64,000 nucleotides of DNA from Eulemur rufifrons (Eukaryota > Chordata > Mammalia > Primates > Lemuridae): NCBI RefSeq assembly GCF_041146395.1, contig NC_090999.1:69879001-69943000 (forward strand), given 5' to 3'. Shown here piece after piece: positions 1 to 11,250 of the stretch. Made by a program: the position numbers and the translations under genes. A model generated the notes under the pieces. That model was not told the DNA's origin and made no database searches. It worked only from the letters and a program-made list of their open reading frames with translations. Position 1 is the first letter of the stretch. Every line of letters begins with the position of its first letter.

Positions 1-1580
1 GAATAAATATATACTGAGAATATTTGATTAGTAAAATGCTTGTACCTATATTTATACATATATAAGCTTATAACTTATTTATATATGTTTGTATATATTT
101 TATAAACAATCCTCATGTATATGGATTTCTATTAAAATTTTATTTATTTTATAATCATAACATAAAATAGACCTTTATATAATTTACAGAAGAATAATTT
201 CTATAAGCCCCCTTTGACCACAGTGAAATAATAATGTTGTTTATTAACAAGAAATGGCAAAAGGAAAGAAAACAAACAAATAAATCAAAAACTTTATTTA
301 AACCTTCTGAATAATTATTTGGCCAAAGAGGAGTTAAAAATTACAAGCACAGAATCTTTAGAAAATAATTCATCTTAGAACCCTAAAAATGTTAACTCCC
401 AAATAAGACAAGATTTAAATGTGTTAATAATGCTATGAGAAAATTTTAATAAAGGATAATGAATTTAAAAAGGAATAAAAGGGAAATATAGAGACAAAAG
501 AAGAAACCAACACAAAAGTAAAACATATTATTATGACTGTTATTAACATTTTCTAGTGAATTCTAGCAAATGGTTTAGGACATGTCATAAAAGCATACAT
601 ATTGAAAAAGAGAAAACTTATGAAAATTATGGTTTATAGATGATGTAATATTTTAGGGATAAATAACAGAGAACTAAACAGCTACAAATAATCAAGTAGT
701 TAAATACATTCACAGACACAAAATCAAACTCTATCAACTAAAATACAAAAGGAGGACATATTTATATATATTGGTGTTCACTCTTATTAACAATTAACAT
801 ACACAAATTAATACTAAAGATGTAATTTTGTTAATTAATTAAGATACATTTTGTAAACAGCATATCAATTTAGGTACTCTGGTAAAAGGATAAATTGCCA
901 AAACTTTTCTTAGATTACACTTTATATATTGGTCTTCAGAGAGTTAAATATGTTCATCCCATTTCAATTCAAAATTCTGTTTTTTAGGGAAGTATGTTCA
1001 GAAATAATCAGTAATGATGAAAATAATTGTAGATATAAAATGCTGAAAGAAATGGTTGTAATAGCATAAAATGTATAAGCTATATATAAAATAAATTATC
1101 CAGGCTAAATATTTAGTGCCAAAATATGATAACTATAAAATTTAAATAAAAATGAATTATCAAATTTTGTTAAAATGTGGTGTAAACAATTTATCTTTGC
1201 TATCACTACTGCTTCTCAAACATATACACAGACCAATACAATAAGTTATACTTATAAACAAATAAAAACAAGTTAATCATGAATATACGTGAAAATTTCA
1301 GGCCTACATATTTCCATTACTCTGAAGTTGTTTTACTTCATTTATTATAGTAATTTTTACCCTTTAACAAAATATATATTAATAACTTATTTACTTATTG
1401 TGCATATAGATGTTTTTCCTGTCTTGCTAGAAGGTAAGTTTCATGATGGCTGGAATCTGTCTGCTTTATTCACAGCTATAGCCAACAAAGCCAACAATAG
1501 TACCTGTCACACAGTTGACTGAAAAAATATTAATATGTTACTACTGGCTCTTCATTGGTATAGATTAGAGCTTTTTCTTT
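1..1580. other. AT-rich DNA, no assigned feature
   Basis: Low-complexity AT-rich sequence with many short A and T runs. The only open frame of note (1289-1522, 77 codons) has no recognisable domain and a composition expected of random AT-rich DNA. I see no repeat family that I can name. Confidence 0.6.
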
Positions 1581-1599
1581 CTTTTCCTTTTTTTTTGTT
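1581..1599. repeat. Left 19-bp target-site duplication of L1
   Basis: CTTTTCC, nine T, then GTT. The same 19 bases recur exactly at 3162-3180, on the other side of the composite L1. A direct repeat of this length bracketing one L1 is what target-primed reverse transcription leaves. The boundary on this poly-T side is slightly uncertain because the element's own tail is also T-rich on this strand. Confidence 0.8.
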
Positions 1600-2132
1600 T
1601 TTTTTTTTTTGTTTGTTTGTTTTTCAGCTCATTAAGGGGGTACAAAAGATCAGGCTATATACATTGCCCATGCCTCCCCATCCCCCCGAGTCTGAGCTTT
1701 AGTTATGTCCATTTCCTAGACAGTGCACATCACTCTCATCATATAGGTGTGCACTCCTCCCCTCCCCCCACCCCATCCCCCCCAGAGAGAACTTCAAACG
1801 TGTCCATTCCCCAGGCAGTGCGCAACGCACTCATCAAGTAGGTATACACCCATCCCTTCCACCCAGCCCCGACCTCTGTCCAATACCCAATTGGTGTGAA
1901 TCCCAAATGTGCACTCAGGGAAACCAGTTTGCTGGTGAGTACATGTGGTGCTTGTTTTTCCATTCTTGGGATATTTCACTTAATAGAATGGGTTCCAGCT
2001 CACTCCAGGAGAGCCAAAGAGATGCCATATCGCCATCATTTCTAATAGCTGAGTAATATTCCATGGTATACATATACCACATTTTGCTAATCCATTCATG
2101 AATCGATGGGCATTTGGGTTGTTTCCACATTG
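1600..2132 (-). mobile_element. L1 3' arm: ORF2 tail, 3' UTR, poly(A)
   Basis: Minus-strand L1 3' end. It starts inside the last part of ORF2, runs through a G-rich 3' UTR (C-rich on this strand, about 1670-1800) and ends in an A-rich tail (T runs at 1600-1625). The 3' UTR wording differs from human L1PA and matches the other lineage-specific L1 ends here (46578-46745, 55197-55389). Confidence 0.85.
1915..2132 (-). pseudogene. L1 ORF2p C-terminal fragment
   Basis: A 71-codon open frame on the minus strand encodes the last part of L1 ORF2p. It contains the typical run HEWISKMWYMYTMEYYSAIR and ends at ENP/NWFP-like wording before the stop. In a full L1 this segment is the C-terminal region downstream of reverse transcriptase. 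It lacks the endonuclease and reverse transcriptase, so it has no activity of its own. It begins at the inversion breakpoint near 2132. Confidence 0.85.
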
Positions 2133-2885
2133 AAATACTGAAGAAAAATCAAACTGAACTCCTGGAAATGAAGAATTTATTCAAGGAGCTACAAAACACA
2201 GTGGAAAGTCTCAAGAGCAGAGTAGATCAAACAGAAGAAAGAATCTCAGAGATCGAAGATAACACTTTCCAATTAAATAAGTCAGTTACGGAGTTACAAC
2301 AAAAAAAACATGAGAAATAGCCACAGTCTACAAGAAATGTGGGATTATATGAAGAAGCCTAACGTCAGAGTTATCGGCATTCCTGAGGGTGAAGAAGACA
2401 ATAAGCAAGGGTTGAATAAACTATTTGAAGATATAATTGAGGAAAATTTCCCAGGCCTAGCCAAATCTCTAGATATACAGGTTCAAGAAGCTCAAAGAAC
2501 CCCTGGGAGATTCATACCAAATAGGAAGACACCACGTCATGTAGTCATTAGACTGACCAAAATATCCACTAAAGAGGCCCTTCTTCGAGCTGTAAGGAGA
2601 AAGAATCAAGTAACATACAAAGGAAAGGCCATCCGAATCACGCCAGATTTCTCAACTGAAACCTTACAAGCAAGAAGAGATTGGGGCCCCATTCTCACTC
2701 TTCTGAAACAGAATAATGCCCAGCCTAGAATCCTGTATCCAGCTAAGCTCAGTTTTATATATGAAGGTGAAATTAAGACATTCTCAGATAAACAAAAACT
2801 CAGGGAATTCACCAAGACAAGACCAGCTCTCCAAGAAGTACTCAAAACAGAGTTACACATGGTCCAGCACAAGAAGGACCCTTGA
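2133..2885 (+). pseudogene. L1 ORF1p fragment, one frameshift
   Basis: Encodes most of the L1 ORF1 protein, the RNA-binding chaperone of the L1 particle. The first part (to about 2318) has heptad-like residues of the coiled-coil trimerisation region (SLKSRVDQTEERISEIED). A frameshift near 2310-2320 moves to a second frame that runs 191 codons to the stop at 2883-2885. This second part holds the RRM-like region (NVRVIGIPEGEE near its residues 18-29) and the C-terminal domain (ITPDFSTETLQARRDW). The N-terminus is missing at the inversion breakpoint. The C-terminal half is fairly intact, suggesting moderate age. Confidence 0.9.
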
Positions 2886-2930
2886 ATGTAACACTAATCA
2901 AGAGATAAATATAAAAACCCAGTTATCATA

Positions 2931-3161
2931 ATGGCTCAAGAGAGAAAACAGATCAATGAAATTCAACCCAACTTGAGGAAAAGCAATCTGTCTCACTTAT
3001 CAGTTCTCTCATTAAATGTGAATGGATTGAATTCCCCACTCAAGAGACATAGACTGGCCCAATGGATAAAAAAATATAAGCCAAGTATCTGCTGTCTTCA
3101 GGAAACTCATCTAACCTGCAAGGATGCATTTAGGCTGAAGATAAAAGGATGGAAATCAATA
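2931..3161 (+). pseudogene. L1 ORF2p N-terminus (endonuclease start)
   Basis: The frame opens with ATG at 2931, 45 bases after the ORF1 stop, the normal L1 spacing arrangement. About 77 residues belong to the apurinic-type endonuclease. Two catalytic positions are visible: the Asn in SLNVNGLNSP (residue 29 of this frame, N14 in human L1) and the Glu in CLQETHLT (residue 58, E43 in human). The offset of 15 is the same for both, so the alignment is consistent. The L1 stops at about 3161; the remaining open frame to 3356 is flanking DNA. Confidence 0.9.
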
Positions 3162-3180
3162 CTTTTCCTTTTTTTTTGTT
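3162..3180. repeat. Right 19-bp target-site duplication of L1
   Basis: Exact copy of 1581-1599. Immediately to its left, L1 ORF2 sequence (GGATGGAAATCAATA) stops; to its right the sequence is no longer L1. Confidence 0.8.
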
Positions 3181-3655
3181 CCACTCATTTCTTGTTTAAT
3201 AAAAATATTTTTTCGAAGAAAGAAATAAAATTATACATAATAATTAAGAATAATTTGTTGATAAAAGGAAAATCTTGCACATTCTTTGACATTCTTAAAT
3301 ACAGAAAGAAATTATCAAGAAAGTACATGGTAGTGAGATTAGGGCAAAGGGAATAAAATCATTCTGACAAGGAAGAGTCCTGATGCTCCACAGTAAAGCA
3401 TGGGTCTAGAGATATTTTTTGGAACCAATTAGTATTTGGAGGCTGTGAAATATTTAACTTATTTTTAAGTATGTTTTTCATAACATCAGCATCCAAAAAA
3501 ATGAGTCAAGGAGTCAAGGTGATGTGACATCTTAGCTAAACTGGGCTACAGTATCCAGAATTCTCCTTCTAGTACAATTCTAGTTAGAGTGAGCTAGAAG
3601 AGATATTCTCTATTAAAAGTTGGAGAATATAAGAGAAGGAGTAGCCATTTGGTAA
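3181..3655. other. Unassigned AT-rich spacer
   Basis: No repeat family or coding signal recognised between the L1 and the LTR-like element. Confidence 0.5.
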
Positions 3656-4165
3656 CATATACATACCTTCTGTAAGTTATTTAATCAAATACAAATCTAG
3701 ATGCTGCTGTGAAAGGATTTTGCAGATGTAATTAAAGGCTCTGATCAATGGGCTTTAAATTAATCAAAAGGGAGATTATCGTGGTGGGTCTGACTTAATC
3801 TGTCAAAAACACTTTAAAAAAGGGTTTAACCCTTCCCTGAGCTCAGAGGCTCCCAACTCAGAGCTAGGTTTGCAATTATTCTCATTTCCCCTGGATCTTC
3901 CTTCTTAAGTGTCTGTTCCTGCTCATGAGGTGATAGCCTGCTCTTGCTCTCCCTTCCTGATTGCTTGCCTATGAATTCAAAGTGTTAGCAAGCTTGTGCT
4001 CACTGGGCTGCAGCATCTTCTCTTGCTCATTGTCTGTCCCATGGACTTCAGGCTTGCTGAGCCAGATACCTCATCTAATTATGTAAGCCAATTTATTGCA
4101 ATAAATCATATTGATAAAACATAGATTTAGATAGATAATTCTCCTACTGGTCTGCTTCTGTCTTT
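3656..4165 (+). mobile_element. MaLR (MLT1-like) solitary LTR, diverged
   Basis: The wording follows MLT1-type LTRs of the ERVL-MaLR group: a TTTTGCAGATGTAATTAA block near 3718, GGGAGATTATC near 3770, a GGTGGGTCTGACTTAATC block near 3785, a pyrimidine-rich centre, then GTAAGCCAATTTATTGCAAT near 4084 leading to AATAAATCAT and a TAGATAGATAAT run. The end resembles the usual polyadenylation region of MaLR LTRs. No internal retroviral sequence is present. Boundaries and subfamily are approximate. Confidence 0.6.
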
Positions 4166-6079
4166 GAAGCCTAGCTTACTCAACTCACCTACCTTTATGG
4201 TGATGGTGGAAAAAGGGAAGAATAATGCCAGGAGAAACCAAAGATGACAGAGCTAAGTAAAAATAATACCATTAACACCTACATACAATTATATCATGTT
4301 TTGTAAGTATCTTTTCCCCTTCATTCACATAATTCAGTTAGTAAAATTTTCACATTGGATTTGAGAACCAAGAACTTGGTTGCTTTGATACATGCAAAGA
4401 TTATAATTTTTATAAAAGTTTTTAACTTTTTTAAGAGAGGATGTAACTCTTCATCTGCAGTTACCATTTTACATCATTAGTAACGTTTTTTTACATGCTT
4501 TACTTGCTTATGTGAATTGACGGAAAAAGAGTAAACTGCTACGTGTTGTCATCCTTCCAGGCTAGGACTAGAAAGGCTTATTCTTTTCCCTACATAGAGA
4601 ATGAAATGCTAAAGTCAATACAGTCTCCAGAAGAACAAGCGATTGAAATAAATACTAATATGCTGCATTACAGAGGGAGTCATTCATCAATTTTCATATC
4701 ATCATAGAAGTGTCAAAATTCAGTTATTAAATTAAATTTTTCTAAAACTCAAAGGATGATTATAATATAAACATTAAGTGACATTAATGGGTTAACAAAA
4801 CTAAATCTGGTTATTGCGATTCTGCTTATGGCTGTTAGGACTTTAGAAGTGTTTGAGATATATTTCTGTCTCTTCTGATGAGGATAAGCAAAGTATTCCT
4901 GAAAGTAAGAAAGACAAGCCCACTTGTCCGTTCTCATTCCTGCATGTCCAGTGGATTGCTTCACACAGTCAAAGGTTTGCTTAGCTGACAACTCATTTTT
5001 AAAGAAAACTAACAAAAAGAAAAAAGTTCCAAGTGGCTCAGCTCTGTTGTCCTCATTGTGCTGTTTAGTCATGCATGGGTCTGTGAGCCACACAGAGAAA
5101 AGGCTTCATTCTGCTTCGTTATCAGCCCCCAAACAACACGGAGCGGTGGGTGATGCAGCAGTCTTCACTCCTTGTCACCTATGAGAAAGTTGGAGTTTTA
5201 ATCTTTTCTCTTTCACGAAGCACCCTAAGCATCTTTCTCTGTTGGTAAGTCGATCTTCTCTTCTCTCTCTCAGCATGGCTTTCTGTTTCATTCTGTGCTT
5301 GAAGACTTTTTATCAAAACCAGAAAAGGGATCAATTCAAGACTTTGACCTTAATGTTTGCGTTATTATTCAATTTCCTATATTGTACTTCTACAGGTGAA
5401 TTTGTTATTTTATACTGTGTTCAATAGCCTATGGTTAAGGAATTTTTATTAAACTATGGGAGGAAAATAAACACAGCTTCTCTGAGTTCACATATTCCAT
5501 CTTCAAACCAAAGAAATTAATTTAGGAGGCCTAGTAAAGACTAAACAGTCTACAAATTATTTACAAATAGTTTGCTCACCTTTTTTGTTTCTTTTTGGAA
5601 ACATTTCCTTTCCACCCCTCACCCCCGATTTTTACACTGGCATGCATAATAACATTTCGTCTCTAGTGTCAATATACTTTTTAAGAACTGCAAAAAAGAT
5701 TTCCAAGTCTATTAATGATAATTAAGAATGAAATTGGATTCTTGTTTCAAGGGCCACAAACCTCACTTATTGGAATCTCAGTTTCACCAGGCCAGGACAA
5801 CCTAAGCTATTTTATGTAAATATATATCATTTACCGTCCTAATATATGTTTTCTGAAAGATTTTGAATTAACCTCATGTTTTCTGATTTGAATCAGAAAT
5901 ATCATCTAAGATATGTGAGTAGTGAAATGAGCCTCTCTTGAGTATTTGTAGGCTTGGATGGACAGCAAATATGTGGGCGTCCTCCCTGCTCCATGACAAA
6001 GATCATCTAGGCCCTCTCAGATCAGAGACTAAAGGTCTAACCATTCCCAAAGTCATTTATCTCATTTCAACCTCCACCA
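4166..6079. other. Unassigned DNA, no gene seen
   Basis: Moderately complex sequence. Open frames at 4749-5093 (minus), 4924-5184 and 5242-5427 (plus) overlap one another on opposite strands and show no domain. The stretch 4900-5180 is less AT-rich than its surroundings and could be conserved non-coding DNA or an unnamed repeat. Confidence 0.45.
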
Positions 6080-6365
6080 AATCATAATTTGACTTAAAGC
6101 TATCTCTGCTCCTACCTGCTTAACCAAAACTTTCTGACAGTTCAAACTCTCACCAGTTTCTCTCCATTCTTAATTCCTTGAAGGCATGTTGTACTTATTG
6201 CTTGTGTCATACAATTTAGCAATTTCTTAGGTATTCTTAGTTTCCTGAATTACTTCTCAATGTTTTTAAATTACTGATTTCTTTGAGAATAGGACCTATA
6301 ACTTCGGTTTGTACTGTATGTACCCCACTTAGTTCAGCACAATGCTAGTCTCTTAGAAAAAATTA
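6080..6365 (+). mobile_element. Possible old L2-like fragment
   Basis: The end (about 6290-6350: GAATAGGACCTATAAC, then GTACCCCACTTAGTTCAGCA and a weak CAATGCTAGTCTCTTAG) follows the order of words in L2 3' ends (gggcagggac, tgtatccccagc, cagtgcctggcac). Divergence is high, so this is tentative. Confidence 0.32.
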
Positions 6366-7570
6366 AAGTCCTGCCTATTGGATGGCAGACTAGTAATTGA
6401 AAAAATAGTGGCTCCATTTTTAATACTTAAATGGACCAAAGCCCAAATTTCTTTAAAAACATTTAATTTGAGTCATTTAAAGAAATATATTATCCCTTGA
6501 TCTTTGTGTAAACCTTGCATAAAATAATTTCTATTTTTGTGAATAGTGGCAGAAGAGGTTGTGGGAAAATGGGTTTGTGCTCACTTGTTCTGGGAAATGT
6601 TTATCATTTTCAAATAATAAAATTCACTTTTCCAATGAATAACAGACTTGAAAAACATCTGCCAAAATATTGTTTACATGAAGCTGTTTTGTCCCCAAGA
6701 GAAGCCGATCTTAAATCAGAAACTCACATGTCCCACTTGGTCCCTCCAGGCAGCGCCTCACCGAAATACATTCACTTGCTTACTTCATATGGACAGCGCT
6801 GAACTCGTAGCATTTGCAGAAAATAATACACTGAGAAAAACAGAGCTATACTTTTTTTTTTCATATAGTAATACTATACTAAAGATTTCTAAATTTTTCC
6901 CTTCCATTTAGGTTTATGAGACAGCTAAAATTTGAAGGCACTTCTGCTGAGAATGAGTTTTAACTTTGTTTTTTATTTTGTTAGTACACCTCTCGGGGTC
7001 ATAACCTCACTTAAAAGTATTGGTATCACTGTTCCTCCTGTGTTCTCAGTGTATTTTCCATGCAAACACTTAAAATATCTTTAAGTGAAGAAATACATCT
7101 CACATTCAATGTAAATTGGCAAAGGACAATGTCAGAACCTAGATTTGATAAGTTTTCTTTTTTTTCTCCCTGACCAAATATTGCCTATTCTTCAGAATTT
7201 CATATTATCAAATATAAAGTACATATCCAGAAACCTTCATAAGCCTTTTTCTGTCTATCATGGCCTAGAATTATCTTTCATGTCATATTCCTATAATATT
7301 AGAAAAATTATACTATGTTTGATTTGAATGGGACTTAGGAAATTTCTTCATCTAATCCATACATTTGAAAAAATTGAAACAGGGATATATAAAAAATGTT
7401 TCAAGAAACACAGAAAATTAATGAAACGCTAGATTAAAAAGCTGTATCATCTAATTCATTACAAAGAGCTAACCACATTGACCAACGACAGCTCTAATTT
7501 AATACACAAACAAGCATTTCCTGATATTGCTAATTTAGTTTTTTTAAATCTTCATATATTATGTCTTAGC
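6366..7570. other. Unassigned DNA
   Basis: AT-rich with a 9-T run at 6851-6859 and no domain in the two overlapping frames at 6515-6802 and 6648-6911. Nothing else recognised. Confidence 0.45.
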
Positions 7571-7672
7571 CTAGATTTTAAATTCTGTCATGACAAATAC
7601 CATGTCTTAAATTTACTTTTTAATCCTCCTTAGACACTACAAGCATAGGATATCACACATAGTGATTATAAA
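7571..7672 (+). mobile_element. Possible L2 3'-end trace
   Basis: Order of words TAGATTTTAAATTCTGTCAT, ACCATGTCTTAAATTTACTT and GGATATCACACATAGTGATT parallels the L2 3' end (tagactgtaagctc, gtctt.ttta, gcctggcacatagta). Strongly diverged. Confidence 0.35.
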
Positions 7673-8840
7673 GGTGGTCAGTGCATTTCTTATTCTTTTT
7701 TCCACTGGCATAAAGTATAATCATGTGCATAAAAGAGAAAATTCATATATTTAGAAAAAACAGAGTGGGAAAAATGACCTAGGGAAAAACAACCACAAGC
7801 CAAGCAGGTCACCATGGTAACACTGGGTTCAAAATTCTCATTCTCCTAGTTTCTGACATTTCTCATGTGTTCAGGATACAGGGCACCATCTAGTGGTTAC
7901 ATTTAAATTCCTGACATTCCACATTCTTTCACACTCAAGTTCTAAATAAACAAAATGATTTTTTTAGGGTGCACTTTTGTAGTTGTGAAATAGAGTCAGA
8001 GTTTGGTTTTCAAAATGTGTAGTTTGAAGATTTTAAGTTTAGTGAATTAGTGCTCAATATTTAAAAAATAATCATATACTCATATCTTAACCACTGAGGT
8101 GGTGAGTAGGCCGATCTGTCCAATGTCTATCTTTCGGATATCACTAACTCAAATGATTTTTAAAGGAAAAATGAAGTGTTTAAAAAAATGAAATATTACT
8201 AATAACACTGGCCCCAGGATCAATCAAAGAACTAGTCCCAAATTTGTAACTGAAAAATTTACTTAAAATCTGATCTTCATTTTGTCCATATATTTAAAAA
8301 ATGAATTTGGGGAAAGTTATTAGTGATAGAGTAAACTAGTATGCTGTAAATTCTAAATTTTTTTAAAAAGAGTTTCAGGACATATTTTTGTATTTTTTTT
8401 TTTTTCAGGCAGCAATTGATTCATGGAACCTAGTTCAACAGAGAACTGACATAATAAATAATAATGTTATATAGATAGATACCATTTCATTTTAGAAAGA
8501 ACTAAACTAAAACAAATATGCTCTATCTATTAACCAATTGACCATAGCAGTCCTGATGTGTTTATAAATTTTATTTTAAAAATTAGGAATTGTAGAATAT
8601 TTACTGTCTTTCAGGCCCTGCTAAGATTTTTATAAAAAATCATTCTATTCAGAAAGGATAAGTAAGTACTATTGTTCTCTTGCTTTTATAAAAACAAGAT
8701 AGATATTGCTTATGTATATATTTCAATATTTTACATACTATAGTATAATTTAACATTAATATATAAATAATATATATATGTATATATAGAAACATAAACT
8801 TAGAAAATTAGATGATTTTTCCAAGGTTACTTGTATAATG
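7673..8840. other. Unassigned AT-rich DNA
   Basis: Contains a T run at about 8392-8405 and AT-rich stretches near 8755-8785. No gene or named repeat seen. Confidence 0.45.
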
Positions 8841-8985
8841 CATTCATTCAGAAATAAATAATTACTGAGAAATTATTGTGCACTAATACTTTTATAGGAC
8901 TGAAGATACAGTAGTGAACAAAATACAAAAGGTACTTGTGATGAAGCTTATTTTTTAGTGGAGGGAAAAAGGGCAATATACAATA
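8841..8985 (-). mobile_element. L2 LINE 3' end, antisense
   Basis: The plus strand reads as the reverse complement of the L2 3' end: CATTCATTCAGAAATAAAT, TACTGAGAAATTATTGTGCA, GATACAGTAGTGAACAAAAT, GATGAAGCTTATTTTTTAGT. These match the order of the consensus words for the antisense L2 terminus (attcattca, ttactgagc, gatacagcagtgaacaaaac, ggagcttacattctagt). Confidence 0.75.
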
Positions 8986-9119
8986 AGCTTTAAAATAATC
9001 CAACAGAGAAATAACAAATGGTGATAAGATCTATACAAAGAATCAAAATATGCTAAGTGAAATTTTAAAATACTGTTTAGATTGGCATGAAAATTTGAAA
9101 CTCTTACTGTTATATTTAA

Positions 9120-10036
9120 TAAAATGTGTAATACCTGTACACTTAGAACTATGAAAGCACTGCTCTATAATAGAAAGTATAAGACCTAAATAAATGAAGA
9201 TATATACCATTCCCCTGTATCAGAAGACTCAATATTGCTAAGATGTCAATTCAACCTAACTTGATTTATAGATTTAATAAAATCCCAATCAGAAACCCCA
9301 AAAAGGTTTTCACAAAAATTTACAAGTTGAATTAAAGATTTATATGGGTGTATAAAGGATAGAATAGCCAAAATAATATTAGAAAAGAAGTACTAATCAC
9401 ACACTATGTGATTTTAAGATTCTCTTTTATACGACAGTAATAAAGATAAGATAAACATATAGAGCAATGGATGGGATAGAGAGTCTAGAAACAGACCTGC
9501 ACATATATTGATAATTGTTTTTTGACAACGGTACAAAGGTAATTTTGTGGATAAAGGCTAATATTTTCAACATATAGGTTCTCATATCCATATGGGAAAT
9601 AACACACCTGGGCAATTTTCATACAACATGAACAAAAATTAACCTGAAATGGAATATATGATATATTGGCAAACTCTTTCAAAGTTATGTATAAATTTAA
9701 TCACATAACTCACCAGTCCCTCTTGTAGAAATAAAAATTTGTGTCACTTGACAGTGACTACAATGTTCAGAGCAACTTTAATCATAATTGCCAGAAAAAA
9801 GAAAGAAGTCAAATGTTTATCACCTGGTGAATGAATAAACAAATTAGTGGTATATCCTTACAATCAATAAAAAGCAACAAAAGGAAAATGGACATCAGAT
9901 TCACACTCTAAAATGGTTGAATCGCTAAAGAATAACCATATAAAAGAAGCAAGACAAACAAGACAGCATGTGGCATGAGTTAATTTATTTGAAGGCAGAT
10001 CAGCAATCGATTGCCTTGGGTTCAAGGTGGGTACAG
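9120..10036 (+). mobile_element. Old L1M, sense, 5' part of a split copy
   Basis: ORF2-derived sequence: a CTCAATATTGCTAAGATGTC block at 9229 (consensus: tcaatattgt.aagatgtc), AATAAAATCCCAATCAGAAA at 9277, CAATGGATGGGATAGAGAG at 9466, TTGATAATTGTTTTTTGACA at 9508, then the far 3' ORF2 region GCAACTTTAATCATAATTGC at 9772 and GGCAGATCAGCAATCGATTG at 9994. Internal deletions and frameshifts leave no long frame. It is interrupted after 10036 by an antisense L1 and resumes at 10980. Confidence 0.85.
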
Positions 10037-10979
10037 TTTTTAAATATTTTAAAATTTAGATTTTTAGCTTAAAAATAATTACATATATTCATGAAACACA
10101 ATGTGATGTTTAGATATATGTATACATTGTAGAATAACTAAATAAAGCTAATTAACCTATCACATAATATAATTATCATTTCTTTGTGATGAGAACATTT
10201 AAAATCTATTCTTTCAGCAATTTTAAATATATTATTTATTTTAACTATAGTCATCATGCTGTACAATAGATTTCAAAAAGTTAATCTTCTTGCTTTACAG
10301 AAACTTTATACCCTTTGACCAACATCTTCCCATAACCCTTGGCCCCAGGCTCTGGTAACCACTCTGTTATCCTCAGTTTCTACAAGTTCTACTATTGTAG
10401 ATAACTCATGCAAGTGCAATTATGTGGTAATTGTATTTCTGTGCCTGGCTTATTTCATGTAGGATAATGTTCTCCAGGTTCATACTTGTTTTTGAAAATA
10501 ACAGAATATCCTTCTTTGTTATGGCGGAATAATACTCCATTGTGTATAATACCATATTTTCTTCATCTATTTATGCCTTGACGGACACTTGAGCTGATCC
10601 CATTTCTTGGCTATTGTGAATAATGCTTCAATAAACATGGCAGTGCAGTTATCTATCTGAAATACTGATTTCATTTCCTTTGGCTTATGCCCAGTAGTGG
10701 TATTTCTGGATCACATAATAATTTTATTTTTAATTTTTTGAGGAGCCCTTTTATTGTTTGCCATAATGGCTGTATTAATTTACACTCCCGTCAACAGTGT
10801 GAAAGAGTTCCCATTTTCCCTTTTTTCCACATTCTTGCTAGCACTTATCTTTTGTCTTTTATTACAGCTATTCTAATGGGTATGAGGTGATATCTTACTG
10901 TGGTTTTGATAAACATCTCCCTCATGATTAGTGATGTTGAACATTTGGAGGTCTTCTTCTGAGAAATATCTATTCAGGC
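10037..10979 (-). mobile_element. L1MA/L1PB-like L1 3' end inserted in older L1
   Basis: The plus strand reads as antisense L1 3' UTR and ORF2 tail: CTATAGTCATCATGCTGTAC at 10247, CCCTTTGACCAACATCTTCC at 10312, GCTATTGTGAATAATGCTTC at 10610, GCCCAGTAGTGGTATTTCTG at 10689, GATTAGTGATGTTGAACAT at 10926. A candidate 12-bp target-site duplication, 9 of 12 bases matching, lies at 10025-10036 (AGGTGGGTACAG) and 10980-10991 (AGGTGAGGGCAG). Confidence 0.85.
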
Positions 10980-11142
10980 AGGTGAGGGCAGTTTATTGGT
11001 AGCAAATGTTTTAAAGGGATATGCCAGGGATGATGGAAATATTCTATATATTGATTGAGGTGGTGTTTACATGCCTGTATAAATTTGTTAAACTAAATGA
11101 ATCGAAAACTTATAATGGTGTATGTAAAGTACACCTCAATTA
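10980..11142 (+). mobile_element. Old L1M 3' end, continuation of split copy
   Basis: Resumes the sense L1 interrupted at 10036: GATGATGGAAATATTCTATA, TTGATTGAGGTGGTGTTTAC and TATGTAAAGTACACCTCAAT are the final words of the 3' UTR of this L1 group, ending just before an AT repeat. Confidence 0.8.
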
Positions 11143-11250
11143 CGTACATTTATATTTTTATATGAATGTATATTTATATATTATATAAATGTATATATTA
11201 TATAAATCTTCTATTTATCATAATCCATAAATATAAATATTATATAGATA
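11143..11250. repeat. AT-rich simple repeat
   Basis: Imperfect repeats of TATATAAATGTATATTA type directly after the L1 3' end; probably grown from the L1 tail. Confidence 0.7.

Larger units (their letters stand above)
1600..3161 (-). mobile_element. LINE-1 insertion with 5' inversion (twin priming)
   Basis: One insertion made of two L1 pieces in opposite orientation. Bases 1600-2132 are the L1 3' end on the minus strand, with the poly(A) tail seen as T runs at 1600-1625. Bases 2133-3161 are ORF1 and the start of ORF2 on the plus strand. Read on the minus strand, this is an inverted 5' arm followed by a 3' arm and tail, the classic twin-priming product. The middle of ORF2 is absent. A 19-bp exact direct repeat flanks the whole unit, so both arms arrived in one event. 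Confidence 0.88.

Noticed and set aside
1739..1979. Overlapping minus-strand frames in a G-rich region
   Set aside because: They are the L1 3' UTR of the composite element at 1600-3161, which is non-coding.
2931..3356. 141-codon frame as a complete small gene
   Set aside because: Only the first 77 residues are L1 endonuclease; the rest runs through the target duplication into flanking DNA.
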